Shown in pieces: positions 11,708 through 23,306 of a stretch of 64,000 nt of DNA; position 1 is the first letter of the stretch, and each line of letters begins with the position of its first letter. The stretch lies in NCBI RefSeq assembly GCF_051020985.1, contig NC_135007.1, positions 1,795,001 through 1,859,000 of the forward strand, in the 5' to 3' direction. The notes beneath the pieces were generated by a model, which worked only from the letters and a program-made list of their open reading frames with translations, was not told the DNA's origin and did no database searches. Both the position numbers and the translations under genes were made by a program. Source of the DNA: Nomia melanderi. Taxonomy: Eukaryota > Arthropoda > Insecta > Hymenoptera > Halictidae.

Positions 11708-12830
11708 CCCTTATGTGCACAACCATAATAACTACCTTGTTTGACAACCGGGTACCCGGATACCCGGATATTTGATATAAAATGCTTAAAATATTTAAAA
11801 ATATATTAGATTGTAGTGTTATTACAAACAAAATAATATTCTATGAATATAAATACAAAAAAAATAATCTATGGCTATAAAATGATCTGATCTTGAAGAT
11901 TGTATTTGAAGTTTGTTGCGTACTGCATTTATACATTATTTTCGTCATAACATTGGAAGTATAGAGAAAAGATACGTTCACGTTATTCCGTTTTTATCTA
12001 CCTTTCAATAACTAATGGCTGCTTTGACTCCATCAATCTGTCGGTCACACACTCAATATTGAGATTCTGTAGGTTCGAATTATTTATAGTACAAGTTTTG
12101 GAGAAACCCCGCCTCTGAGATCAATTGTTGTCAAGAGCATTTATTTGTGAATGAATATATCATATTGAAACATAAGAAATAAAGTGTTCGAAAATAGTAT
12201 TTCATCGTATAATTGTGTTCATTTCTTATTTTCTTCAGTACACTGCATCCTATTTTACTATATGTGCCATAGGGCAATAAAATATAAAGCAAATTACATA
12301 ATAAAATACCATTTCTGAACTAAAAATTCAGGCTAGGCTAGTTCCATAAAAAAACGAAGAAAAACATGTGAATGTTGACAAAATTGTAATAAGGTTATGT
12401 GTGACGAGCGCACCGGACAATTACAAGATGTAATAACTGTTGGTTATCAGTATAATAAATAAGTGTAGATGTAATAATTGTAGGTTGTCAATATAATAAA
12501 TAAATGTAATCTATATAATACATAATTCATTTATATGTAAATAAATAATTAGTATGTTAGTTAGCAAAAAAGAAACAACTTTTCTGTTTATCAATATTCG
12601 ATTTTCCTTTATGATTCGTCTTATGAGTACCCACGAGTAGAGCATGTTTTGTTTAAACTTTCTAAATGTTTACTTTTTAAAAGAATCTTTATTTATTAAA
12701 TGTGTCTCAATTCAAAAATGTCCAAGGAAAAAGTATCTGAAAGACTTTTTAAATATTCTAACAAGAACATGATAAATTCTTACGTTAAAGTTGAAATGGT
12801 TACCCAGGTACCCACTTGTACACATAAGGG
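11708..12830 (+). mobile_element. Non-autonomous piggyBac-like transposon, 1123 bp
   Basis: TTAA at 11704-11707 and 12831-12834 flanks the element exactly. The ends are CCCTTATGTGCAC and, reversed, CCCTTATGTGTAC. Subterminal inverted repeats follow: GGGTACCCGGATACCC from 11750, and reversed GGGTACCTGGGTAACC near the right end. The spacer is about 27-29 bases on the left and about 2-3 on the right. This asymmetry copies the known piggyBac layout (13-bp ends, internal 19-bp repeats, spacers of 31 and 3). No transposase frame remains, so mobility would need a source elsewhere. An empty-site relative exists at 34.2-34.35 kb. Confidence 0.9.
12426..12507 (+). repeat. Two tandem 41-bp units
   Basis: Two adjacent 41-bp units, both starting 'agatgtaataa' and ending near 'aataaataa', lie inside the piggyBac-like element. 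They differ at a handful of positions. Confidence 0.8.
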
Positions 12831-13129
12831 TTAATCGCGGTTTACGAAAACAATAGCACAATTTTTAGTTCGCGTCATAGGAGTATCATTTTATACGGGG
12901 TCCTGCTGTACTTAGTTTTCATTGTGACAGCTAGCGTATTTGTACGCCTTATACATACCTATAAATTCGTTTCACTATTGATAGTTTATACGCTAGTCGT
13001 CATGACGGGACAGTAGCAATGATGTTTCAATTTTACTGTACCACTAAATTATGACGATCGATCGTTTCAGTCAATACAATAAATTTCATTTATATTTTAC
13101 ATTCGTGCGATACGATCTTCCTTTAATTA

Positions 13130-13560
13130 AAAAAGGAGAATAAAATGAAGAGTCACGGGCAGAGAAAAATTGAAAGAGAAAAAGAAGTAAAACACATAGA
13201 ATTAGAAAAGGGAGGAAATGGAGAGGAGGAGAGTGTGAAAAGTTCAAAAAATATAGATGGAAAAGGAAAACAGGAACATAGGTGGAAGAGCTAATGGGAA
13301 ACAAAGGAGTACAAAAGTCATTTGATAAGGAAAAAGGATAGAGTCAGAGATAATATTAAAAGAAATTAGGGTTGAAATAAAGGAGATAAAAGAGTGAGAG
13401 AAACTAGAAAGGTGAAGATAAAGAGTAGAAAGAGAAGAAAGAGAAGAAAATAGGACTGCATAGAGTAGGAATTAGACGAGATGATATAGAAACAAGACAC
13501 CGAAAAAGTAAGGAATGTTAAGAAGACAGAAAGAAGACTAAAATATGAAGAAGTGAAATA
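13130..13560 (+). repeat. Long purine-rich tract
   Basis: Over about 430 bases the plus strand is overwhelmingly A and G (for example 'agagaagaaagagaagaaa' near 13430). Open frames on the minus strand rich in Phe, Ser and Leu (13086-13304, 13366-13572) are the mirror of this bias and not credible genes. On the plus strand a 49-codon frame at 13145-13294, rich in Lys and Glu, is equally explained by composition. Confidence 0.8.
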
Positions 13561-14640
13561 AAACAATGTCAAATAAATGAATAAAATAATATCAAACTAT
13601 AATACAGTAAAACAGTACTAAACAGTTTATCAGATTTGGATATATTATAGTATTCAGACAGTAGATTTTTTCTTCAAATGTCTCGCTTTAGATGTATTTT
13701 AGGTTACTGCAACCAAATATCATGGTTTGGTTACCGAAATTAACAGTTTTATAAATGGAGGAAAAAATAGTTGGAAAATTTTTATTCTAAATGTCAAGTT
13801 AAAGTTTGTACTCGAAAAAACTAGCCCTACTAATACTAATCTCTATTATCTGAATAAAACTTTTCTTTTAATATCTATTTAATAAATAAATAATTCGAAC
13901 CGAGTCCTTACTCCTCACTCCACGCCTATGTTTAACTGTGTCATTGTGTCTGTTTGTAGATGTTTTCATATAATCCGTCGCTAATAATTCTGACATAGTA
14001 TTCGAAAAAACAAAATAAAAATAATTTTGCTGAACCTCTTCGAATAATTGGGATGTAATATAAGTTTTGATGTTTCTTAAAATAATCAAATATTATATTA
14101 AATTTTTGTAATAATAACAAACAAATCTTTTATTAATGTTTGACCTAATAATCTGTTTCGAAACTAATTTCTTTACTTTATTTTTTTATAGTGCTCATTT
14201 TACTGCCCTAATACTACGACACAGCCTCAGGATATAAAATTTAAAATCAAAAACATGAATCAAATACTGAATAGTAATACTTATAGACAATGATTTTTTT
14301 TAGAAACTGTTCAGAAAGACGAGATCTTCAGTGTACCAAAAGTGTATACAAATTTTTAATAATCGACATAGTAAACAATGTTACATAACACATCTTATAA
14401 TATTTAGCATAAAAATAGACAGACACATCAAATTGACCCATTTTAGAATTTTTAGTTTGCAAGTGTTTAAATTATGGCAAGACTTAATTTAATTTTTATA
14501 AAAACTTATATATTTATAAGAATAATATTAATTAATAAATGTTTAAACTGTTCAGTTGCTCAGTAGTTTTAGTGTTAACTCTAGTAAAAAATACGTTTGA
14601 AATCTTTTCCATAGACAACAGAACGTGTCCTTTTAGTCAT
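13561..14640. other. Anonymous AT-rich DNA with one TTAA element end
   Basis: No gene recognised. 'cagtagttttagtg' followed by ttaa near 14560-14578 looks like a lone TTAA-MITE end; a related end occurs near 31690 in reverse. About 45 bases at 13815-13860 resemble 53452-53500 ('aatctctattatct'). Confidence 0.45.
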
Positions 14641-15150
14641 CAATCATGTCTCCTACTATTATTGGCTGACAATACTATCCGGCGTCATTGATACAAAGCC
14701 CCCATACAGAACGCATATTGTCAAATGATTCTAAATTATATCAGCATATTTGTGTATTCGGATCACAGACGCAATCTGTATCATTAACTCAATATATCAT
14801 TGGCAGACGAATATTGTCTGATTCGAACGGTCCCGTTTTGACTCGTATTTCGACCCGTGAACGGGTTTCGGTCTGTAGTTCCGTTGTTTCGGCAATGATT
14901 CCAAAACGTCGATCACCGTTGATCAAATCAAATGTATTTTTGCGGCTTTATCACTGCAGACCTCGCATTCTCTGTTCGCAGTTCACAGGTTTATTCTCGC
15001 GTACCGTTCAAAGGGCGATCGATCTCCCGATTTTCAATTTTCTCACTATTGGGAGGTGACTTTCACTTCTTTCCATCTCACGCTAACTTAATACTGTGCC
15101 AACTGACTGCGTGATAGCATCAGCGAAATTTCGCGCGTGGTTATCAAGTC
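14640..15150. promoter_or_regulatory. Raised-GC island with open frame, unidentified
   Basis: CpG-containing words (ccggcg, cgatcgatc, gcgcgtgg) cluster here against an AT-rich background. A 123-codon plus-strand frame at 14688-15059 and partly open minus frames overlap it. None shows a motif I recognise, and the frame lies in the only non-AT-rich part, where stops are rarer. A promoter or 5' region of a host gene is the more natural reading. Confidence 0.3.
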
Positions 15151-15766
15151 GAAAAACACCAACTTTCTTTCAAACGTAAAAACTTAGAGGTAAAAACTTA
15201 TAACAGCTGATCCCACCCGTTTGAATGCCTTTCCACAAAAATCTTTAGGAATATTTTCACTTCTGCAGAAAAATGTTTTATTTTTCAAACCCACACTTTA
15301 CGAATTTTCTTCCTCGTGAGATAATTATGTATATGAAAAGTAAGAATAAAATAATAATTTATTACTGTTACAGATCAATATTGCTACATACTTTTAATCT
15401 TGTGTACATGGTAATGGTATTCAAAAAGAGGAATCATGGTTTCACTGTTAAGTTTATAGTAAATTAAAATTTATGCTACAAATATCCGAGTTAAGTAAAT
15501 TTCCATATGACATTATAACATGGAAATTTTCGAAGTATTATACAAATATGTATAATGAAAGTCAGGAAACATTTTTAATAATTTTACTGTGCCTGTTGTG
15601 TATTAGTATTACAGTGTTACCATTAAGCATCGAGGGTTAAAGCACGGGACTTCAAAGCAACGCTGCACGCGTCAAATATACACATGCAATGAGGAAAATT
15701 TCAATTGCTGTAACCATAATCTTACCTACTCAAATATAGTATCGATGGAATGTCGAAATTCTTCTC
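15151..15766. other. Anonymous AT-rich DNA
   Basis: No gene recognised. 'catcgagggttaa' near 15630 resembles a lone TTAA-MITE end. Confidence 0.45.
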
Positions 15767-15899
15767 ATTAAAATGAGTCCAAATATGACGTAAATCAGTT
15801 TAATTTTATCGATTTGCGAGAAATGAATTTTTAATTTCGTTTATTAGATTAAGTCGGTAAAACTAATCCGATTCCCATCGTGTTTGGACTCATTTTAAT
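15767..15899. mobile_element. 133-bp foldback MITE
   Basis: The two halves are imperfect reverse complements. The left half begins ATTAAAATGAGTCCAAA and the right half, reversed, begins identically. Pairing continues inward for about 45 bases with mismatches. No clear target duplication was seen. Confidence 0.7.
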
Positions 15900-18330
15900 C
15901 ACAACAATCTCAGAAATTCACAGGCAATTACGTATACAGAGTGTAACAAAATTGTTGCTCACGAATGATAAGGCGTGTATAACTCACTGAACTCAGTATA
16001 AAAACCTCAGTGAACATGGGTCCAAAACTCAATAGTTTCCAAGATAAAAATAGGTTTATTTAATAGCTAATTAATTAAAAAAGAGAGAAAAAGATATATA
16101 TAAAAAGACAATAAATATTCTAAATAGACAAAAGAAGTCTTTATTGTACCATTTAAATGTTTTCACTGTATATTGATTGCATATAGTCAATAAAGTAACA
16201 GTTGAAATACGACTACCAAATGTCACTCCCTTTGATTTTATCACAGACCGTATTCCGCGGATCAATTTTTACGCATCTATTGACAGAGAAATCGATACCA
16301 ACCGAATCTTTTTTTACACAATGCACTCTTCAATAAATAAGCGTTCACGTAGTTTTTCAGCGTGGAAACGAACATTTCATCGAACTTTTGAATTAACAAA
16401 CACGAAAAACATAAAGAAAATAACATTTTCAAATAACTTTCGAATAATCTTAAAAATCATTGCATTAAATGGATACTTTAAATAGTTAAAAAGTGTATAA
16501 AATGCGAATTCAATTCTAACATTTCGATAGTTATTAGAAAAACAGTAAAAATGATAAAAAATTTCAAAAATATTTTATCTTACATCTGTTCTGCTTCAAT
16601 ATATAAAAGTGTATTTCAAAGGTATAGTGTCTACGTGAAACCTGAACTTTATTGAACAATAAAAACATGAAATTTGCTTATTAAAGTTGTACATATAGAT
16701 CAGAAGACTTGATTCCATTTTTACTTCGTCCATAAACTTTATTTGCCTATGATGTGCACATGGTGTATACGCAACAAAATCTTGAACTTATGTCTGATAT
16801 CAGAATATGCTCAAAATATAAATATAGATTTTAAAAAACATTCGGTTTCTTTTTTGGATCTTGAATAACAATAGCCTTGAAATTTATTAAACTTAGGCAA
16901 TATTTTTACATATTAAAAATCTTACAATTTTATTAAAAAAAATCTATAGATAAATAGTTTGGTCCTCAATGACCTCAATATCTCTTAATATTTGTCAGTG
17001 TTTCTAATATTTTGGACCGTCCTTGGCTGTCACGTTTTAAAAGTCTCCATCCTTTATAGTACTACTTTCCTAAATAAAAAATATTACATACGTGCCACCA
17101 TCAAATACTCATACATCGTCAAATGATGACAATGCAAAGACTATTTAAAATAATTACTTATAGGAGGGACAACTACACCAATTTCGACGATTTTTGGACA
17201 CATTATCAAGGATATAATTCAAAGCAATTTTTTCCTATTGATATAGTTATATGAAAGCTACTTAATTTTAGTTTCCAAGGTATTTCAAACAATTTTTGAT
17301 ACTCTTTACTTTGATGTGCCAGTTTTTAACAGCGTGACAGTGTTACCGGCAGACTTTCACTAGCTGAGCATTCATATCACCTAAACCAATACCAATATTC
17401 CTCTTTGGAAAGAACTGGGAGTTCTTTTCAGTTTTTGGTTCGGATTAGGTAAATCTCCGGTTGACAAAAGCGGGTTGGTAACAATACCGTATCGGCTATT
17501 AAACTAACTGAAAGATGAAATTCCCTTTTCGCGTCCTTGTATCAATAAATCGAAACGTAGAAAGTACAAACACAAAATACGTGCAGTGAATGATCATCTT
17601 TGTACAAAATTTTGATAGACATCAACGAAAAATATCTCATAAACCAAGACGTGGAAAAACATCCAAAAATCTTTAAAATCGATTAGGGATTATCTTTAAA
17701 AAGCATAAAAACGTTTTTATAATTACATCTTCATATCCAAAATTTGTAAAATATTACAACGTTAACCGCTTTGTATAATTTATATTATCTCATTTTATAT
17801 ATAATTTTAAAGATATTATGAGATCAACATTCTGTATGGATATTTCTTTTCAGGATCGCTCTTTTTGAAATTCAAAAAAAAACCATTTCCAATATTTTAT
17901 ATACAAACATCTACTTTTTCCTTCTACTGCAACTTGTAGCTTACAAAATATCTTCAGATACGCATAATCGTTGATTATCGAAAATTAAAATTAATTTTTA
18001 ACGTTACCTCACGGTAATATAATATTTTACATATATATGTATATATACACACTCACAAATTGAATTTTATCCTGTTCCGTACTAATCATCAAAAATCCCA
18101 AATTAATAATATATTTTTGTTAATGTTGGATTATTTCTTCGGGGAATATACAGAGCGAACAAAGTATATTTATTTAAATAGTAACAACAACAAACACGTT
18201 TAACAGAATACCAGGTCGTATCGTCATAATTAGAACATAACACGCTCAAAACCAATCAACCAAAACAAAATTTATAAGGTACATCAAACCTCGCATTGAA
18301 TAACACATTTGTACAACGAATTTCGAACAG
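15900..18330. other. Anonymous AT-rich DNA
   Basis: No gene recognised. The 102-codon frame at 16177-16485 and the frame at 16071-16265 overlap on opposite strands and show no domain. 'gtatacagagtgtaac' near 15935 looks like a terminal fragment of a common inverted-repeat element. Confidence 0.45.
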
Positions 18331-18334
18331 TTAA

Positions 18335-18573
18335 CTCTGTGCACTCCATAGGCGCCTTGCAGTTGCCACACGATATGGTACAGCAAAATTATGAAGTATA
18401 ATATTTAATGTTAAGTTTTGTATGATGCATTAATAGGGAAATATTAAAATAAAACAGTCTCTTTCTTTAATTTACGCACAATTTCTCGTTAAGTAGTTTC
18501 AAGAAATGTTGACTATATTTCATCGGAAAGTGTGTTGGGTGTTTTTGCTAGAAAAATCTTAGACTGCAAAGGG
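18335..18573 (+). mobile_element. TTAA MITE, 239 bp, ends CYCTKTGCASTC
   Basis: Exact TTAA copies at 18331-18334 and 18574-18577 flank the unit. The left end is CTCTGTGCACTC and the right end, reversed, CCCTTTGCAGTC, agreeing at 9 of 12 positions. No coding capacity. The terminal style is shared with 44659-44881 and 50207-50492. Confidence 0.75.
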
Positions 18574-18699
18574 TTAATAATTTCAACATGAAATCAAATC
18601 CGCGATTCGGTCACTCCTAGTTTACGTCTTACTTCGAATATAGAATCACTTTCCGAAGAGATGAACGCATACATGTATAATTGAACTCCACCTAGTATA

Positions 18700-19450
18700 C
18701 ACAGATTTTTTCAGCACAAATTCACGTAAAACGACGGAGATTTCTACAGTAACACGGTGCCGTTGCTAAATAATCAAATAAGACTAAAAGCCGGACACGG
18801 ACTTGAATTTGATAGATTTCCACGGGAAAAATCATGGCAAAAATTCGCAGTCGATCCGCATGTGCGTACGTGGCTGAACAGTGGGCCGATCTGAACCACT
18901 TTTGCTGGCCTATTTCCATTCGCAAATGAACCGACCGTGCAACCACAACCCACGAGCTAGTCGTAAAGCAGACTCCTGCAAAGTTTCCAACCAATCTGGC
19001 CCGGATTCGAATTTGAATTTCGCCGCAGACCGACCGTTCTGTTCGATTGTACGCTTTGCCGTTGGTCTCTTACGGCAAACATCGGTCTTCTGACGACCGA
19101 GTAAACCGGGAACTGAAGCCGGCGCGGTGACGTCGCACGTCGTAACGGCGACGCTTTTAACCGCGCTTACACGCTACTCGTCTCAAGCCCCGACAATTTC
19201 GACAGCTACTCGAGACTGTTTTTCCTCTTAATAAGAGCGATGAGTTTGTAAGTAGTTTGCGAGGGCTCTTCGCCGGTGGAACCGTCGCACGATACGCAAC
19301 GAGATGCCGCCAATCTGAAGAACGGATCAAGGACATCGATCGCACTCCGGATTACGATTAACGCCAGTCCTACTGAGCTTGTTTAATAGGGCAAACTCGG
19401 CGCGCGTTATGCGCCTTGATTAAATGCAAGTCGTCGCGTTTTATTGGGGG
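18700..19450 (+). promoter_or_regulatory. CpG-containing island, candidate promoter and first exon
   Basis: About 750 bases of distinctly higher GC with many CpGs (cggcgcggtgacgtcgcacg near 19120). It includes a CRE-like TGACGTCG and, at 19238, ATGAGTTT followed by gtaagtag, which reads as a start codon close to a strong splice donor. Frames on both strands (18722-18994, 18881-19093, 19157-19345) overlap and none has a recognisable domain. A host promoter with a short coding first exon reading right is plausible but unproven. Confidence 0.35.
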
Positions 19451-20149
19451 TATCTTCAACTGTACGAGCACACATATTCTTGTTGTTTAATTTTATACTG
19501 CAGTTGCACTGAAGAGTCCTTGAGATCGGGGTATTGAAAATATCTTTCAAGACGATGACATGTACCGGTTTGAAGTCATATTTAAGTTTAAATCATATTT
19601 GTGACTATAGATATTGTTATTTAAAGTTATAAGCTGCGATATTATATTTAGGAACTCAATAACTCGTTTCAGTTTCAGTTTTTCAATATTTTGTTTAGAA
19701 GATTTATTGGATTCATTAAAATATTATAATTCGGGAGACCGTCTCCAAAATAAATACTGGTAGCGGACATGTGAAGCTGGAAAGCAAAACCAGATTTTTA
19801 AAAGAAAAGTACTTTTTAGGAAGTTGATATTTGCAAAATTACAAAGAATGCAAAGAATTTGAAAGAAGGTACAAAATATCCGAAGCGTGGTGCTTTCTAC
19901 AATTATCATTAGCTTTACAGAAGTTAATTAATTTAACAATATATTTTCTATAAATACAAATATAAATATATTTCCTAAATATATTCTCAAACATTTCAAT
20001 TTGCGTAAAGATCCACAGTCTACTTATAATATTACACGTTAACAGTACATCTGGTCGAGAAATAAATTAGACTTTATAATATATATAATATTTTTTCAAA
20101 TATTTCTGACAACTTTCGAAATGGTATATTCTCTTTTTATCGTCTCCCG
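19451..20149. other. Anonymous AT-rich DNA between two GC islands
   Basis: No gene recognised. The 61-codon minus frame at 19724-19909 has no features. Confidence 0.45.
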
Positions 20150-20560
20150 CTTTGAATATCATTGAACCACCTGATACAAAAGCGGCGCAGAGGGTTGAGT
20201 ATAGCCGCGAGGGAAGTTTTCGATAGGGAGAGCATCGCGAGAAACTTTAGGGATTTATCAGTAACCGAAATGTTTCACTATGAGTTATCGTTCTCGCAAT
20301 TCCAAGCCGTACGCAGGAATAATATTTATGTCGATGTCTAGAGTCAGCCCGGCGTGATATAAGTCCGAAGAATTGTTCGACGAATAAATGTCCGCGAGAT
20401 AAGAACGGCAGCTACATTCAGGTGGGATACAGTTCGCGATTGTAAATAGTGGGGATGAACGCGGGACAACCGTTGCAGGCAAACGATCAGGGAATGCTCA
20501 CGATTAATGCCAGTTATTTGCATGAGAAATTGAAATACGAGGTGATTTTTGCGAGAAGAT
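20150..20560. promoter_or_regulatory. Raised-GC island, unidentified
   Basis: Composition shifts to more balanced bases with CpGs (for example 'agcccggcgtgatataag' near 20346). It lies 700 bases after the larger island and may belong to the same regulatory region. The minus-strand 65-codon frame at 20285-20482 is not recognisable. Confidence 0.25.
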
Positions 20561-23306
20561 TATTTCCAACGATACTGCTCGCGACAACAGAATGTCGATA
20601 AATTGCTGGGAACAGACGAATATTTGTAGAGATCAATAATTTTTCAAATGCACCGTGGATTAAGAGTTCAAGCAAACTATTACTCCTTAAATGAACTGCC
20701 GATGTGGACTATCGGTAAATAGAAAATACTAATTAGGAGTTTCTCATGAAGCATAGGGAATAATATCCTTGTTAATCATAAAAGGTAACATAAACGGTGA
20801 TGTGGGTTCTTAACGATTTAAATTATTTAATATTGTTGGGTCTAAATTTGCTTCGAATATGATCTGCAGTCATAAATATTTTATATAGGTATTTGGGGAG
20901 GTACTTTTGCATCTCATTTGAAACACTAAAAGTTGCTTTTATGGCACAGCTTACTCTAAAACAAGGTCGAATGAAAAAAGGAAATCATAAATTACAATTT
21001 TTTTTTTGTTTCAAGTAATTCAATTATAATGTTAATTCAGTTGATAATTACGTATATGTGTGTTTTAGTTATTAATTGCGATTACACACTGGAATATTTC
21101 AATTGTATTCAGTAATCATTGATTGTATTCAATTCTGTATAATACAACAACGTTCTGTGGATGATTTCAATACAGTATGACGTATGTTACCGGTTAAACA
21201 CCACAAATTTACTTTACGTGATCCATAACTAATGAAATAGTCTTATTGATTATTAAGATTAATTTTATTTCATTCGTTTTATTTTCTTCTTAGATCATTG
21301 TTGATTTATTTATTAGAAAACAGATTTTAATACTTCTTTAAAAGTCAAACATTCCTTTGCAAGTTTCATCGCAGAAATTTATTCAAAGTCAATCAATTGA
21401 GAATGAAATTAATAGTTTCCGGAACTATTTCAAGAGCCACCTTATATACCGAATAAAAGTTTCACTTTTGATAACCTAGTAAGTATTAGTTCCTTCTTAA
21501 TTAAGATAAGAAGTTTGTAAAAGGAAAATTCAAAATATTCAAAAGTGAATATAAGTCCACAAAACAATAGCCAAACTATAAGGAAAGTTGATGACGCTGA
21601 AAAATTCTTGTTTTCAGTATACTTATTTAGTTTCAGAATTCAGCTGATTATTCGAAGTTCGGTCACTCGAACGAGTGATTCTATGAGACATTTTTACGGA
21701 ATTAATATTTTTATTGTTATATTATGTTATAATATATTATGATACTTTAATTTTATTATTATATTGATCATTTGTAATATATAATAATTTTATTATAATA
21801 AGATTTATAATAATAATTTTTTAAAACAATATCCTCCGTTTATATTATAAGATAATATTAACCCTCTGTGTAGAATATATTGAAAAAGAATTTCATCATT
21901 TTCATTTCAAATCAATACAAACCACCAAAATAGTTATTTATTTTCTAACAATTGTATTATATTATTTAATTGTAATTAATTATTGAAAAATATTGTACGA
22001 GTTAAGTAATTTCCTGACTGTGACAGCTCTTTAAAAATGCAACTTTTTTACATTTTCTTAGAGTGTAATGTTCAAAATTTAGAATTTTATCAGGTATGTA
22101 TATTTTGAAATCTTTTACTGCTCATTAAAATAGTTATTATGGATATGCACAGAGCATTGAAAACCAATTATATGTATCAACTGTGAAAGATAAACTAATC
22201 AATTAAATAAATAGATAACGTAGAAAGGACATATTTTTTTCTAACCATTTTTGATACATGGATCTGTTGGGTACCACCGATTTTTTATGCTACTTTTCCT
22301 TGTAGTCTTTTAAGGGTTGAAATTAGAATTTTAAACGAATCTAAAAAAACTCGAAAAATTGGCAAAAAATTCAGCCCTTGAAGCAGAACGGCACAGAAGA
22401 TATAAATCGAAGCGACGCGCGACGGTGCTTAAGGGAAAGGATCAGCAACTCGACCGTGTAAAATTTGCATACTGCATCATGAATTTGTTTATAAATTACT
22501 CACTAACTTCACCGTGAACAGCGTAACAGAAACAACTTTTAAAGATAGAGAATTAAAAATAAAAGGCATAGTCGAATAGTCATGGTAAAAATGTCCTCAA
22601 ACTAAATTGACAGCGGCATATACAATTCGAAAAGCTCTTCACAAAAAATCTTCCACAGAAAATATTACGGGGTGAAACGTAATTTATAGGTTAAGTTTAA
22701 TTTCTCTCGTTCTGCTTCATAGAAAATTATGAAAACAATCCAGAACATTTTACCCGTTGGTCCACATATTTTTTAATTTTTTCAAAATTTTTGGTTGCAA
22801 AATCGATTTTTCAAATACTGAATTTTCATTGAAGTTTTCAAATGACCACATTTATATTTGTACACTATTAACGTTTTATTATAAGTTATTTGTGTATAAT
22901 TTTTCCAAGTTTTCCCAGGTGGGGGAAGATGTTTAAAAAAATTAAAGATTGATATTTCCTTATACTGTAACCTTGGTTATTCATGTAACCACGTTTATGT
23001 TTATACAGTTTTTGTAATATTCAAATTTTATAGATATTTTTGAAAATTCAATACTTAGGTCAGAAGTTGAGCATCCTTGAAAACAAGAAAACTAGTAATT
23101 GACCGTATATTAATTAATTGTTGACCACTTATAGCGAAACCAAAAACACTAAAGGTGATTACTTTAATATTATTTATTTGTAACGATTAGGATAAATTAC
23201 AAGTAAAAGTATAAATATAAATGAAAATAAGTTAATTCCATAGAAAATTTAATTAAGAAACAGAGTAAATGTTTGGGTTTTGTTAGATCTGGTAGGCTCA
23301 TTAATA
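20561..23306. other. Anonymous AT-rich DNA
   Basis: No gene recognised. 'attaaccctctgtgtag' near 21857 resembles a lone TTAA-MITE end. Bases 22850-23030 contain two loosely similar direct segments ('ccacatttatatttgtaca' and 'ccacgtttatgtttataca'). Confidence 0.45.

Larger units (their letters stand above)
11632..12900 (-). repeat. Old repeat split by a TTAA insertion (filled site)
   Basis: Bases 11632-11707 and 12831-12900 together match one continuous segment at 34228-34350. The 1123 bases between them are the inserted piggyBac-like element. On the minus strand both copies give a partly open peptide containing EILRK and IIQAD, so the repeat may derive from a coding sequence I cannot name. 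Most differences between the copies change the peptide, which suggests neutral decay. Confidence 0.8.

Noticed and set aside
13086..13572. Two minus-strand frames rich in Phe, Leu and Ser
   Set aside because: They are the complement of a purine-rich tract; composition alone keeps the frames open.
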